A stretch of 64,000 nt of DNA from TMP-7 sp038212445 (GCA_038212445.1 JBBQUM010000010.1:1-64000); one strand, 5' to 3'; counted from the first letter of the stretch, positions 33,813 to 44,130 are shown. A program made the numbers and translations. The notes: generated from the letters alone by a model not told the origin.

Positions 33813-34074
33813 ACGCCTCCACTTGTGTTTCGAATCGGGTGTGGGCTCAGTTCGAGCCAGAGTTCCTTGAGCGATGTTAGTGGAAGTGCGAGTCGCAGAC
33901 CAGTCTTAAATGCGACTTTGTCGCGCCTTTAGTTGGCCTGTTTTCTGCGCGTTAGACTTCACTGTCAAGAGCCTGCTAGTCTATAAACGGAAAGAAGGTC
34001 AGTCCAACGCACCGACTTCTTCTACCAAAACCCCACAATCCAACACCTCGTAGAAAAGTCGGGCCACGTAATAC
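33813..34074. other. 262-base gap
   Basis: No gene can be supported. A 63-codon minus-strand reading (33999-34190) runs into the DUF429 gene in another frame and is not credible. Confidence 0.4.
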
Positions 34075-34788
34075 TCATCGAGAACCTGGCACGACGATAT
34101 AGCCATTCTCGTTATCGCCGTAGACCTGATTGCGACGAAGGCCCCAGTGCCACCAATGCGCCGCGATGTACGCGCACATGACGGCGTCAATCTGATCCTC
34201 CACCGGCTTCAGGGGCCCTGTCCTCGGCAGACTTGGCAGCGTCAGCGACAGCGGTGGATCCAATAGCGGCAAACGAGTGAGCATCAGGCTTCGAAGCCGG
34301 CGCAAGCCGCGCGCTTTCTCCTGGCGCGTGCCCCGCTTGTATTTCACGATGCGATCGAGTTGAAAGAGACTGACGGTGGCGGCGTGGGGGTGGACCTCAA
34401 TCTGGAATCGCCCCGGTTGACGAGCGACAAGGGCGGCGCCGTGGGCGAATCCGAGTGCCTCCAAGCGCTGGCTGAAGGAAACCACATTTCCGGCGAACGG
34501 GCGTCCCAGGTTAGCCGCATGACAGCCCGCATGGAATTTTCGGTACACCGCGTTCAGGCCACGCTCAGCGCCGCGAATGCCGGTGGCGTTGGTTATTACC
34601 AACGGGGCGTCGACGCCCACCACGGCATCGGCACGCTTGGCCTGCTCGACGACCCACTCGAGAATCTGGTCCACGTCCTCGACACGAGCGATGTTGTGCA
34701 GATACAGCCCCGAATCATCAAGCCGGATGGAAGCCAGTCCGGTCGGTTTGCCGTACCACCCGAGATCCACGCCAATGAAAGTTGTCAT
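34075..34788 (-). CDS. DUF429 predicted RNase H-like nuclease
   Basis: A 237-aa protein. The N-terminus MTTFIGVDLGWYGKPTGLAS is the DUF429 start with its first aspartate, followed by VVGVDAPLVITNATG (second) and RGAERGLNAVYRKF. EDQIDAVMCAYIAAHWWH with a third acid and YIVVPG close the domain. Members are predicted RNase H-fold nucleases whose role is unknown. The start is set at 34788 because the longer reading (from 34989) has no family similarity and crosses the divergent sthA gene. Confidence 0.82.
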   Translation of the reverse strand: MTTFIGVDLGWYGKPTGLASIRLDDSGLYLHNIARVEDVDQILEWVVEQAKRADAVVGVDAPLVITNATGIRGAERGLNAVYRKFHAGCHAANLGRPFAGNVVSFSQRLEALGFAHGAALVARQPGRFQIEVHPHAATVSLFQLDRIVKYKRGTRQEKARGLRRLRSLMLTRLPLLDPPLSLTLPSLPRTGPLKPVEDQIDAVMCAYIAAHWWHWGLRRNQVYGDNENGYIVVPGSR

Positions 34789-34872
34789 CCAGATATCGAT
34801 CGAACCCACCGTTCTCTTTGAAATCAAGACGGCTCTATGCGGGTCTATGGATTTTAGCCCATACTCACAGAC

Positions 34873-36270
34873 ATGTCCGACCAAATTAAAACATACGACT
34901 TGATTATTCTCGGCGGGGGCCCGGCCGGCATCGTTGGAGCCGGAACGGCTGCGCATTTCGGGAAGTCCGTCGCCTTGGTCGACAATCATCCTGAACTGGG
35001 TGGAGCCGGAATTAACACGGGGACCGTACCGAGCAAGACCCTGCGAGAAACGGCACTGACGCTCTCGGGCGCCCGGTCGCGAAATCTATATGGAGTGGAT
35101 CTTTCGCTGCGACGCGACGCCACCGTCGCCGATTTTCTTGGGCATGAGCGCGCCGTGAAGACCAGCCTGAACAACTTATTGGCTAAACGACTGAAGGACT
35201 CGCACGCTGACGTCTATCAGGGGGATGCGTCTTTCACCGACAACCACACGATCTCAGTCTCGCTTGGCGACGGAAAGAGCGAGTCAATTCGCGGCGAGTA
35301 CGTCTTGATTGCGACTGGATCATCGCCTTTACACCCGGCGTGCTTCCCCTTCGGCAGTCCAGAGATTTACGATTCCGATACGGTACTCGAGCTCGACCGG
35401 TTGCCGAAGAAGATGGCAATTGTGGGCGCGGGCACAATCGGTTCGGAATATGCCTGCATCTTCGCGGCACTTGGTACAGAGGTTCATTTATTCGATGGAC
35501 GGAACGTGCTGCTCCCCTTCTTGGACACCGAGGTGTCGAAGGCCCTGGCAGCCGCAATGGAACGCGAGGGCGTGATTTTCCACTGGGGAATGAAAGTGGA
35601 TTGCTGCACTTCCACAGCTGAAACGGGCGTTGTTCTGACGTTCACCTCAGGCGAGACGCTCACTTTCGATGCTGTATTGATCGCGGCCGGCCGGCAAAGC
35701 AACACAGGCCAGCTGAACCTGTCCGCGGCGGGAATCAAGCCGGGTGAGCGCGGCCTGCTGCTGGTGGATGCACATTACCAGACTGAAGTGCCTCATGTCT
35801 TCGCGGCCGGAGACGTAATTGGCGCGCCTGCGTTGGCGTCTACGAGCATGGAGCAGGCGAGGCGGGCGATGCGCCACGTCTTCGGTCCGGCAGGTTCCGA
35901 TGAAGCCTATGCGTCATTGCTGCCCACCGGTGTCTACACCATCCCCGAGGTGAGCATGATCGGCGAGACCGAGGAGTCGTTGAAGGCCAAGGGCGTGGAC
36001 TACATAGCCGGTCGTGCCGGATACGATCACAATGCTCGTGGCAGAATCATCGGAGACACGGATGGATTTCTGAAACTGCTGTTCTCCCGGAGTGAAAAGA
36101 AGCTGCTCGGTGTTCATGTGATCGGCGAGCAGGCTACCGAACTTGTGCACATTGGGTTGATCGCGATGCTGTCGAACTGCACGGCACACGTCTTCGATGA
36201 AGCGTGCTTCAACATCCCGACTCTTGGCCAGCTTTACAAAAGCGCGGCACTCGACGCGTTGTCCAAATAG
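34873..36270 (+). CDS. sthA: Soluble pyridine nucleotide transhydrogenase
   Basis: A 465-aa flavoprotein. The FAD loop LGGGPAG is at 13-19. The segment GINTGTVPSKTLRETA holds the position of the redox disulphide of lipoamide dehydrogenase, but without the two cysteines, which is the diagnostic difference of the SthA group. The NAD(P) loop VGAGTIGSEYA is at about 184-194. The enzyme transfers hydride between NADPH and NAD+. No adjacent gene is coupled; divergent from the DUF429 gene with 84 bases between. Confidence 0.93.
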   Translation: MSDQIKTYDLIILGGGPAGIVGAGTAAHFGKSVALVDNHPELGGAGINTGTVPSKTLRETALTLSGARSRNLYGVDLSLRRDATVADFLGHERAVKTSLNNLLAKRLKDSHADVYQGDASFTDNHTISVSLGDGKSESIRGEYVLIATGSSPLHPACFPFGSPEIYDSDTVLELDRLPKKMAIVGAGTIGSEYACIFAALGTEVHLFDGRNVLLPFLDTEVSKALAAAMEREGVIFHWGMKVDCCTSTAETGVVLTFTSGETLTFDAVLIAAGRQSNTGQLNLSAAGIKPGERGLLLVDAHYQTEVPHVFAAGDVIGAPALASTSMEQARRAMRHVFGPAGSDEAYASLLPTGVYTIPEVSMIGETEESLKAKGVDYIAGRAGYDHNARGRIIGDTDGFLKLLFSRSEKKLLGVHVIGEQATELVHIGLIAMLSNCTAHVFDEACFNIPTLGQLYKSAALDALSK

Positions 36271-36317
36271 CAACTGCACGGGCAAGAAGCCCTAACCCGG
36301 CGGAGGGATGCATAAGG

Positions 36318-36323
36318 TATAAT
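36318..36323 (+). promoter_or_regulatory. Possible -10 box before the ECF sigma gene
   Basis: TATAAT 21 bases upstream of the start codon, followed by the SD AGGAG (36334-36338). No matching -35 can be recognised 17 bases upstream, so this is only a candidate. Confidence 0.3.
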
Positions 36324-36344
36324 TTCGCCACATAGGAGACTTAC

Positions 36345-36923
36345 ATGCCAGGCCCCGGGGGCGAGGTGACGGTACTGCTGTCTCAACTGCGCGAGGGGAA
36401 CCCAGGCGCGGCGGATGAGCTAATCCCGTTGGTGTACGCAGAGCTTCGCCGGATGGCGTCGGGCTATATGCGGCGGGAACGCGCGGGACACACGCTCCAA
36501 GCTACAGCGCTGGTCTCCGAGGCTTACATGCGTTTGTTGGGCGGGGAGACGCCGCCCTGGCAAAATCGGGCGCACTTCTTCGCAATCGCGGCACACGTGA
36601 TGCGCCAGGTTTTGCGAGACTACGCCCGGAGCCGTGGCGCGAGTAAGCGCGGTGGTCCCGATGCCAGGAAGGTGGACATCGATGCGGAATTGCTGATGGA
36701 CCGCAACGGCCTCGAAGACGTCATCGCAATTGATGAAGCGCTGGAGCGTCTGGCAAAGATCGACGAGCGACAAAGCCGGCTGATCGAGTTGCGTTTCTTT
36801 GGCGGACTCAGCGTTGAGGAGGCGGCCGAAGTGATGGGGATCGCGCCCATCACGCTCAAGCGCGACTGGCGTGTGGCGAAGGCCTGGCTGCACAACGAAC
36901 TGACTACTGCGAAATCAGAATGA
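36345..36923 (+). CDS. ECF-type RNA polymerase sigma factor
   Basis: A 192-aa sigma factor. Region 2 contains ELRRMASGYMRRERAGHTLQ and HFFAIAAHVMRQVLRDYAR. Region 4 contains ELRFFGGLSVEEAAEVMGI with its helix-turn-helix. This is the short ECF type (Sig-70_X6-like) common in acidobacteria and planctomycetes. It ends in an ATGA overlap with the kinase gene, so the two are a coupled pair. The usual regulation is by the partner kinase; this is inference from the pair's recurrence. Confidence 0.92.
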   Translation: MPGPGGEVTVLLSQLREGNPGAADELIPLVYAELRRMASGYMRRERAGHTLQATALVSEAYMRLLGGETPPWQNRAHFFAIAAHVMRQVLRDYARSRGASKRGGPDARKVDIDAELLMDRNGLEDVIAIDEALERLAKIDERQSRLIELRFFGGLSVEEAAEVMGIAPITLKRDWRVAKAWLHNELTTAKSE

Positions 36924-39430
36924 CATCGGAGCGTTGGGAGCAGGTGAAAGCGATCTTCCTTGGCGCGGTGGAACGCGACTCAGCGTCGCGTGCCAATTTC
37001 CTCAAAGAGCAGTGTGGGTCGGACGCGGAACTTCGCAGAGAGGTCGAAGCACTACTGGCGTCGGACGGCGAGGCCGACAGCGCGGTGCTCGAAGGTCCGA
37101 TTGTGAGGGCGGCTACGCTGGCGGCATCGGACGAGCGGGAATCTACAGTGGTGCTGAAGGACCGCTACGAAATCGTGCGCGAAATCGGCCGTGGTGGGAT
37201 GAGCATGATCTATCTCGCGCGTGACCGGCAGCTGCTTTCGAAGCAGGTGGTGATCAAGGTGCTGCTCGAAGAGAGCGGCGTCGATGCCTGGATGCGGCAG
37301 AAGTTTCTGCAGGAGATGGAAGCGCTGGCCCGCGTCGATCACCCGGGCGTTGTTGGGGCGCTCGATACCGGAGTCACTCCGGATGGCAAGCAATTTCTGG
37401 TGATGCAGTACGTGGAGGGGACCACGCTGCGCGCCGCGATCGATCCCGGCGGCATGAACTTAGTGAGGGCGGCCGGAATCATCAGGCAAATCGGCCAGGC
37501 TCTCTCCGCGGTGCATGAGAAGGGCGTCTGGCATCGCGACCTCAAGCCCGACAACATCATGCTGCAAACGCTAGGTGGCGACGACCACGTCAAACTGATT
37601 GACTTCGGGATTGCCGGTATTCAGGATTCTCAATTCGGCGGCGAGAAGACCAAGGTGGCCGGTAGCTTGAACTACATGGCGCCCGAGCAATTCGCCGGCA
37701 AGCCCTGTGAAGCCAGCGATACCTATGCACTCGCCGTGGTGGCTTATGAAATGGTCACCGGCCGCAAACCGTTCCCTACCGATTCGATGATGCAGTTGGC
37801 GAAAGAGGACGGGACGCGCCGGACGGCTCCGCACGAATTGAGGCACGAACTGCCCGAAGCGGCAAGCCGGTCGATTGTGAAGGCGATGTCTTTCCGTCCG
37901 GAGCAGCGGCATTCGACGGTGCGCGAATTCAGCGAGGAACTGTGCCGCGCCCTTGGCGGAACTTCGTCCACGTTCACCGGAGCAACCGCACCACCGGCGG
38001 CGCGGCGGAGAAGCAGTCGGATTGTGGTGTTCGCAGTCGCTGCGCTCCTACTCGCTGCCGTGATCTTCTGGTTCGTGCGGGGCCGAACCACGGGCGTGCC
38101 GGAGAGGCCCTCCATCGCTGTCCTGCCGTTCGTCGATTTGAGTCCGGAGAAGAACCAGCAATATCTGTCGGACGGACTGGCTGAGGAACTACTGGACGGA
38201 CTGGCGAAGATCCCGGAATTGCGGGTGGCGGGGCGCCGGTCGGCTTTCGGTTTCAAGGACAGCAGTGATTTTCGGGTCATTGGCGAGAAGTTGCACGTCG
38301 CCTCAATCCTCGAAGGCAGCGTCCGCAAGCAGGCGAATCAAGTAAGGGTCGCCGTCAGGCTCATCAAGTCAGCGGACGGTTTTCAGATGTGGTCCGAGGT
38401 GTTTGACCGGGAGATGAGCAATATCTTCGCGGTCCAGGAGGAGATTGCGCGAGCGGTCACGGGGTCGTTGAAGGTGACTCTGCTGGGACAGACAGGAGTG
38501 CGGAATCCAAAGGTCGATGCGTTTAACGCCTACCTTCAAGGACGCTATTTTCTACAGCGGAGCAGCAAAGAGAACCTGGAGAAGGCCGTGAGCTATTTCG
38601 ACCAGGCCATCCAACTCGACTCGAACTACGCGAAGGCGTGGTCGTTACTCGGTGAGGCATATAGCGGACAGGCTGGAGCCACCTACGTCGAGCCGTCGGA
38701 AGGATATGAGAAGGCGCGAGAGTCCGTGAAGCGCGCTCTGTCGATCGATCCAAATTTGGGTGAGGCGCATGCGGCGATGGCCTGGATAAAGCAATTTCGC
38801 GATTTCGATTGGGAGGGTTCCGACGCGTCTTATAAGAAGGCGCTCGCTCTGGAACCGGGAAACGCGACGGTAATCAGCCACGCCGCGATTCTGGCGCGGA
38901 TTCTGGGACACCTGGACGAGGCAGTGGACTTGGGACGCAAGGCGATTCAGATTGATCCGCTCAGCCCCGGCAATCATCACAACGCCGGAGTGTCGCTCTA
39001 TTACGCCGGCCATTACGACGAAGCGAACGCTGCATTCCGCAAGGCGCTGGAACTGGTGCCGGAAATGGAGCGTCCGCACTTGTTTCTCGGACGCGTCCAC
39101 CTGGCGCGAGGCGAATCGAAAGAAGCGCTTGCCGAGATGGAAAAAGAGCGGCATGTCGCGTTGCGGCTATTTGGAACTGCGTTAGCCTATCACGCGTTGG
39201 GGCAAACCGCGGAGGCCGACAAAACAGCGGCGGACTTCGTCCAGCAGTACGGTCGCGCGTACTACCAGATCGCCGAGTTGTATGCGTTCCGCGGCGACGT
39301 CAATCGCGCGTTTGAGTATTTGGAGAAGGCCAGCGATCCGGTACAGATCAAGGGCGATCCACTCTTGAAGAATATTGTCGGCGATGCCCGGTACACGGCA
39401 TTGCTGAAGAAGCTACGACTGCCGCTATAG
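36920..39430 (+). CDS. Membrane Ser/Thr protein kinase with TolB-like and TPR domains
   Basis: An 836-aa protein. The kinase domain (about 83-345) shows the loop IGRGGMSMIYLARD, K113 (VVIKVLL), HRDLKPDN (205-212) and DFG (228-230), so it is probably active. A single membrane helix lies at about 367-387. Outside is a TolB-like domain beginning SIAVLPFVDLSPEKNQQYLS, then TPR repeats from about 530 to 800 (VSYFDQAIQLDSNYAKAWSL is one). N-terminal residues 1-80 are the short lead found in this family. It couples a cell-surface TPR sensor to cytoplasmic phosphorylation, probably with the sigma factor as target. Confidence 0.92.
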   Translation: MTSERWEQVKAIFLGAVERDSASRANFLKEQCGSDAELRREVEALLASDGEADSAVLEGPIVRAATLAASDERESTVVLKDRYEIVREIGRGGMSMIYLARDRQLLSKQVVIKVLLEESGVDAWMRQKFLQEMEALARVDHPGVVGALDTGVTPDGKQFLVMQYVEGTTLRAAIDPGGMNLVRAAGIIRQIGQALSAVHEKGVWHRDLKPDNIMLQTLGGDDHVKLIDFGIAGIQDSQFGGEKTKVAGSLNYMAPEQFAGKPCEASDTYALAVVAYEMVTGRKPFPTDSMMQLAKEDGTRRTAPHELRHELPEAASRSIVKAMSFRPEQRHSTVREFSEELCRALGGTSSTFTGATAPPAARRRSSRIVVFAVAALLLAAVIFWFVRGRTTGVPERPSIAVLPFVDLSPEKNQQYLSDGLAEELLDGLAKIPELRVAGRRSAFGFKDSSDFRVIGEKLHVASILEGSVRKQANQVRVAVRLIKSADGFQMWSEVFDREMSNIFAVQEEIARAVTGSLKVTLLGQTGVRNPKVDAFNAYLQGRYFLQRSSKENLEKAVSYFDQAIQLDSNYAKAWSLLGEAYSGQAGATYVEPSEGYEKARESVKRALSIDPNLGEAHAAMAWIKQFRDFDWEGSDASYKKALALEPGNATVISHAAILARILGHLDEAVDLGRKAIQIDPLSPGNHHNAGVSLYYAGHYDEANAAFRKALELVPEMERPHLFLGRVHLARGESKEALAEMEKERHVALRLFGTALAYHALGQTAEADKTAADFVQQYGRAYYQIAELYAFRGDVNRAFEYLEKASDPVQIKGDPLLKNIVGDARYTALLKKLRLPL

Positions 39431-39473
39431 CTTTGCGGTCGTCTTTCGGCAGGTCCTGAAAGGCAGACCCTTG

Positions 39474-40505
39474 CTAGCGTACGTGCTTAGCCGCAGGGTT
39501 GCGATCCCCGGCGAACTTCTGTTGGTGCCAGTGCGGGTAAGGGAGTGGAAGGGCACTCACTTCATCCAGACGCTCGACCTCATCGTCTGAGAGTTGCCAG
39601 TTTGCAGCGGCGAGGTTGTCACGAAGCTGCTTCTCATTACGAGCGCCGAAGATCACGGTGTCGACAGAGGGCTTGCGCATTACCCAGTTCAACGCCACCT
39701 GTGGGACAGAGACCCCGCGTTGTGACGCGATCCCGGTGAGCATGTCGACAATGTTGTAGAGCCGCTCGTAGTCGATTGTTCCGGGCGCCTCGAGGGTATT
39801 GAGCCGGGACTCCGTTGGCTTCGGCTCGCCGCGGCGGAATTTCCCAGACAAGAGCCCAAAATGCAGGGGGCTCCAGGACATGATACCGACTCGCTGGTCG
39901 AGTCCCACGGGCACGAGTTCGTGCTCGGCGTCGCGCGCCAGGAGCGAGTAGTTGATCTGTTGCGAGATGTAGTTGTGAATGCCCAGCCGCGCAGAGGTCG
40001 ACATGGCCTTCATGAGCTGCCAGCCGGAATAGTTGGAGCAGCCGGCGTAACGGATCTTGCCCGAGCGTATGAGATCGTCGAAGGCATGGAGGGTCTCATC
40101 GAGCGGCGTCAGAGAGTCGAAATTGTGGGCTTGATAGAGATCGATGTAGTCAGTCCCAAGCCGGCGGAGGCTGGCCTCGCAAGCCTTGACCAGATAACGC
40201 CGGGAGAGTCCTGAATTGTTGGTGCCCGGCTCAATGCGAGCAAACGCTTTCGTCGCCAGCACGATGCTCTTACGGCGAGCGCCCAATGCCTGGCCCAGCA
40301 CCTCCTCAGACTTTCCAAGCGAGTATACGTCGGCGGTGTCGAACAGATTGACGCCAGCCTCGATACAAATCTCCACCTGGCGGCGCGCCTCGTCCACCTG
40401 CACATTCCCCATAGCGGCAAACCGTCCTTCGCCGCCCATCGTCATCGTGCCGAAGCTCAGTACGGACACCTCAAGACCGCTCGCGCCTAATAACCTGTAT
40501 TCCAA
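39474..40505 (-). CDS. Aldo/keto reductase
   Basis: A 343-aa NADPH-dependent oxidoreductase. The catalytic tetrad is present: D and Y in NLFDTADVYSLGK, K in IVLATKAF and H in LYQAHNFDS. The C-terminal NADP part includes SVPQVALNWVMRKP and FGARNEKQL. The initiator is TTG at 40505, supported by AGGAG seven bases upstream. It reduces aldehydes or ketones; substrate unknown. Convergent with the kinase gene. Confidence 0.9.
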   Translation of the reverse strand: MEYRLLGASGLEVSVLSFGTMTMGGEGRFAAMGNVQVDEARRQVEICIEAGVNLFDTADVYSLGKSEEVLGQALGARRKSIVLATKAFARIEPGTNNSGLSRRYLVKACEASLRRLGTDYIDLYQAHNFDSLTPLDETLHAFDDLIRSGKIRYAGCSNYSGWQLMKAMSTSARLGIHNYISQQINYSLLARDAEHELVPVGLDQRVGIMSWSPLHFGLLSGKFRRGEPKPTESRLNTLEAPGTIDYERLYNIVDMLTGIASQRGVSVPQVALNWVMRKPSVDTVIFGARNEKQLRDNLAAANWQLSDDEVERLDEVSALPLPYPHWHQQKFAGDRNPAAKHVR

Positions 40506-40612
40506 GTGATTCTCCTCAGATCAGCATACGAGAATTGAACCTGCAGGGGCGACTCTTGTCTCACGCAAGATGAGCCTGAACGGACGATTGGATTCTCATA
40601 CAAGATGCAAAT

Positions 40613-40633
40613 AATCGGTGTCAGAGACCGATT
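40613..40633 (-). terminator. Weak hairpin after mfd
   Basis: A 7-bp inverted repeat AATCGGT / ACCGATT with a 7-base loop, about 33 bases after the mfd stop on the minus strand, followed by ATTTGCATCTT. The T-run is poor. Confidence 0.35.
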
Positions 40634-40665
40634 CTTGAGGAAAACTCGCCCTGCGGCTCACGCGA

Positions 40666-43600
40666 CTAGGAGAGCCTCAACAACTGCTCTTTGAGGTGCT
40701 CCAACAACGCGCCGGGTTCGGCACTTGGGACGGGCAGGCACAGTACACCGGCGGGCGTGAACTGAGCGCCTGGAGTACTGTTTACAAGGTCCATCAGCTT
40801 GGCGGGATCGATCTTGGACTGCTCGTGGAACTTCATGTTGACGGCGCCAGACCGGCGGTCGATATTCTCGACGCCTACCTTCTGCGCAAAGCTCTTGAGC
40901 AGTGAGAATTCGAGCAGATTATTGACGGCGACCGGCGCGGGGCCGTAGCGATCGTTCAGTTCCGCGAGCACCCTCTCGGCCTGTTCCGGCGTGCTCGCAT
41001 CCGCGATCTTTTTGTAGGCGCGGAGGCGTTGATGATCGTCGGAGATGTACTCGGCAGGAATGCGTATGTCGAGACTGAGGTTGATGGTGGAGTGGAGTTC
41101 GAGCGGGACCTCCTCCCCGCGCAACTCCTGGATGGCTTCCTCCAGCATGCGGACGTACATGTCGAAGCCGACCGCTTCAATATGGCCATGCTGCTCGCCG
41201 CCGAGGATGTTGCCGGCGCCGCGCAGTTCCAAATCGAGCGCAGCGATGCGGAAGCCCGCGCCGAGGTCGCTGAACTCTTTCAACGCCGCGAGGCGCTTGC
41301 GGGCGATTTCGCTGAGCTCAGTGTCCTGGGGGATCAACAAGTACGCATAGGCGCGACGGTTCGACCGTCCCACGCGCCCGCGAAGCTGGTAAAGCTCAGA
41401 CAATCCATGCCGCTCGGCGTTCTCGATGATGATGGTGTTGGCCAGCGGAATGTCGATTCCATTTTCGACGATTGTAGTGGACACAAAGACGTCGAACTCG
41501 TGACGCATGAAGCCCAACAGGACCTTCTCCAACTCCGCCTCGCCCATCTGGCCGTGGCCGACGCCAATGCGCACATCGGGCAGCATTTCGAGGATGGATG
41601 CGGCGCGCATGAAGATGGAGTCAACGCGGTTGTGGATGAAGTAGACCTGGCCGCCGCGCGACACTTCCTGCTCGATGGCGGTCTTGATGAGCTCCGCATC
41701 GTAGTGGGCCACCACCGTTTGGATGGCCAGACGGTCCTTGGGCGGAGTCTCGATTACCGACATATCGCGGATGCCGAGCATCGACATGTGCAACGTACGC
41801 GGAATCGGCGTGGCCGACATGGTGAGCACGTCGACGTTGTGGCTCATCTGCTTCAGGCGCTCTTTGTGGCGGACGCCAAAGCGCTGCTCTTCGTCGACGA
41901 CCAGCAGTCCAAGATCGCGAAAGACAACGTCCTTGGAAAGAATACGGTGCGTGCCGATAACGATGTCGACTTTACCCTCCGCGATCCCTTCGAGCGTCGC
42001 TTTGTTCTCCTTGGCTGAACGGAACCGGCTCATCAATTCAACCTTGATGGGGAACGACTGAAAGCGCCTTCGGAACGTCTCGTAATGCTGGAACGCGAGT
42101 ACCGTTGTTGGGGCGAGCAGCGCCACCTGCTTACCATCGCCCAGCGCTTTGAACGCGGCGCGCATGGCCACTTCGGTCTTTCCGTAGCCCACATCCCCGC
42201 ACAGCAGGCGATCCATCGGCTGCTCCGCTTCCATATCGCGCTTGATGTCTTTGACGGCGGTGAGCTGGTCCTTGGTCGGCGGGAATTCGAAGGCGTCCTC
42301 GAACTCCCGTTGCCAGTTGGAGTCCTTCGAGAAGGCGAAGCCCTCGGTCAAGCGGCGCTGGGCGTAGAGCTTCAGAAGCTCGTCGGCCATGTCGCGCATT
42401 TTGGCTTTGACACGTCCCTTGGTGCGATTCCAGGTGACGCCGCCCAAGCGGTCAAGTTGCGGCTTTGTCTCGCCCGCGCCGCGGTATTTCTGAACGAGAT
42501 CGAGACGCGTGAGTGGGACGTAGAGCTTGGAGTCGCCGGCGTACTCAAGCAGCATGAAGTCGCCCTTTTGATCGCCTTGCGTAATCTCTCGCAGACCGGC
42601 GAACCGGCCGACCCCGTGAGTAGTGTGGACTACGTAGTCGCCGAGATTAAGATCCGCGATGTCGGCGGCAAACGCCGAGAGCTGACTCTTGGTGAGCGAT
42701 GGACGCGCGATCAGATCGGAGGTGTCAAACAGATCCTCGGAGCCAAACAACACCAGGCGAGAGTCTGGGAAGACCACGCCTTTGCGGACGGAGCCGCGGA
42801 TGAGATACGTGCTCGCTACGTCGCCGGCCATGTAATGGCGGGAAGTGAGCGTCGTGCGCTGGTCCGGCGTGGTCTCGATACCGAGCTGGAAGGGGACGTT
42901 GTACTCCTGGAGAATGTCGGCCAGGCGTTCGACTTCGCCGAGCGTGGGCGCGAAGAACGCGACGCGGTTGCCCTGTTCGACCAGCGATTTGGCTTCGGCG
43001 ACAGCCACCTGCATCGACCCGTGGAAAGCCATTGAAGGTCGGCTTGAGATGTGCAAAGACTGGTGAGTCATCGCGCCCAGTTCGAGTTCACGGAGGCTGA
43101 CAGTCACCGAGCCGTCGGGGACGCCAAGGTCTGTGAGATTGCGGTAGTAGTTTGCCTCGGGTGGAATGACGGTCGGCTTGTCGGGCTGATCGAGGCGCTT
43201 CCACAGCCGCTCGGCAGCGGCTGAGATCTGCTCCGGCTCATCAAGGATAATGACCGGCGCCGGCGCAAAATCAAGCAGGGAGTGGGTTCGCGGACGTACG
43301 AGCGGGACGCCGAATTGCCAGCCGGGGAAAACGTCGCCGGGGCTGGCAACGCCGACAAAGTCGAGCTTCTCGGCAATCTCGTGGAGCAGGGTACGCGACC
43401 GCGGGACCTCGGCCAGCGGCAGCACGGTGGCTTCAGTCACCTTCAATACCGAGCGTTGGGTGGTGGCGTCGAAGCGACGTATGGATTCGATCTCGTCGCC
43501 GAAGAATTCGATGCGCACAGGGTTGATGGACTCGGCGGGGAAGATGTCGAGGATGCCGCCGCGCACGGAGTATTCGCCGGTCATCTCAACGGGCTCACGG

Positions 43601-44130
43601 CGTTCATAGCCGATGCTCTCCAGGTGAGCGATGAGCGATTCGAGCGGAATCTCCTCGCTGGTGCGGAGCGAGACGGCGAGTTGACGGTAGAACTCGGGAC
43701 TGTCGACGCGGAGCAGAGCCGAGGCCGCGGGCGCAATTGTGATCGGAACTTTCTGCGAGGCGAGACGCCAGAGTCCAATGGCGCGCTGTCCGGTGATTTC
43801 GGTGTGGGGATTCAGCCGTTGATGCGGGAGAACATCCAAGGCCGGGATGGTCTGCGGGTGGGGAATGTCGCGGCGATCTACCAGTAAGTCAAAGAAAGTT
43901 TCCACCAGCTCGGCCAAAGCGTCGGCCTGCTTATTGCCGTCAACGATCACGATGAACGGCCGCTCCGTCAGTTGCCACAGCAGTATCAGGTAGAGGGCTT
44001 TGGCGGTAGTCGTCAGTCCGGAGAGAGAAAGGGCGTTGGTATCGCGACGCAGCAGGCTCCCGGTGAGTTCCGCGAAGGAGTTGTTGCGGGAAAGTTGATG
44101 AAGTAGGTCACGGACGGCGGGATGAGTCAC
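40666..44130 (-). CDS. mfd: Transcription-repair coupling factor Mfd
   Basis: A 1154-aa protein, normal length. The N-terminal part (about 1-350) is UvrB-like and binds UvrA. The RNA-polymerase interaction domain is around 495-560 (LGDYVVHTTHGVGRFAGL). The translocase follows: Walker A GDVGYGKT at 645-652, DEEQ at 746-749, and helicase motifs through VSTTIVENGIDIPLANT. A C-terminal TRCF domain ends at 1154. It removes stalled RNA polymerase and recruits the excision repair machinery. The start is GTG at 44130, with AAGG seven bases upstream. Confidence 0.96.
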   Translation of the reverse strand: MTHPAVRDLLHQLSRNNSFAELTGSLLRRDTNALSLSGLTTTAKALYLILLWQLTERPFIVIVDGNKQADALAELVETFFDLLVDRRDIPHPQTIPALDVLPHQRLNPHTEITGQRAIGLWRLASQKVPITIAPAASALLRVDSPEFYRQLAVSLRTSEEIPLESLIAHLESIGYERREPVEMTGEYSVRGGILDIFPAESINPVRIEFFGDEIESIRRFDATTQRSVLKVTEATVLPLAEVPRSRTLLHEIAEKLDFVGVASPGDVFPGWQFGVPLVRPRTHSLLDFAPAPVIILDEPEQISAAAERLWKRLDQPDKPTVIPPEANYYRNLTDLGVPDGSVTVSLRELELGAMTHQSLHISSRPSMAFHGSMQVAVAEAKSLVEQGNRVAFFAPTLGEVERLADILQEYNVPFQLGIETTPDQRTTLTSRHYMAGDVASTYLIRGSVRKGVVFPDSRLVLFGSEDLFDTSDLIARPSLTKSQLSAFAADIADLNLGDYVVHTTHGVGRFAGLREITQGDQKGDFMLLEYAGDSKLYVPLTRLDLVQKYRGAGETKPQLDRLGGVTWNRTKGRVKAKMRDMADELLKLYAQRRLTEGFAFSKDSNWQREFEDAFEFPPTKDQLTAVKDIKRDMEAEQPMDRLLCGDVGYGKTEVAMRAAFKALGDGKQVALLAPTTVLAFQHYETFRRRFQSFPIKVELMSRFRSAKENKATLEGIAEGKVDIVIGTHRILSKDVVFRDLGLLVVDEEQRFGVRHKERLKQMSHNVDVLTMSATPIPRTLHMSMLGIRDMSVIETPPKDRLAIQTVVAHYDAELIKTAIEQEVSRGGQVYFIHNRVDSIFMRAASILEMLPDVRIGVGHGQMGEAELEKVLLGFMRHEFDVFVSTTIVENGIDIPLANTIIIENAERHGLSELYQLRGRVGRSNRRAYAYLLIPQDTELSEIARKRLAALKEFSDLGAGFRIAALDLELRGAGNILGGEQHGHIEAVGFDMYVRMLEEAIQELRGEEVPLELHSTINLSLDIRIPAEYISDDHQRLRAYKKIADASTPEQAERVLAELNDRYGPAPVAVNNLLEFSLLKSFAQKVGVENIDRRSGAVNMKFHEQSKIDPAKLMDLVNSTPGAQFTPAGVLCLPVPSAEPGALLEHLKEQLLRLS

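Noticed and set aside
33999..34190. A 63-codon minus-strand frame after the DUF429 gene
   Set aside because: Half of it overlaps DUF429 in another frame and the end has no recognisable domain.
34789..34989. Extension of the DUF429 gene
   Set aside because: It overlaps the divergent sthA start and lacks the family's N-terminal pattern.
41029..43035. Two long plus-strand frames (329 and 316 codons)
   Set aside because: Both lie wholly inside mfd on the opposite strand, in its codon-phase shadow.
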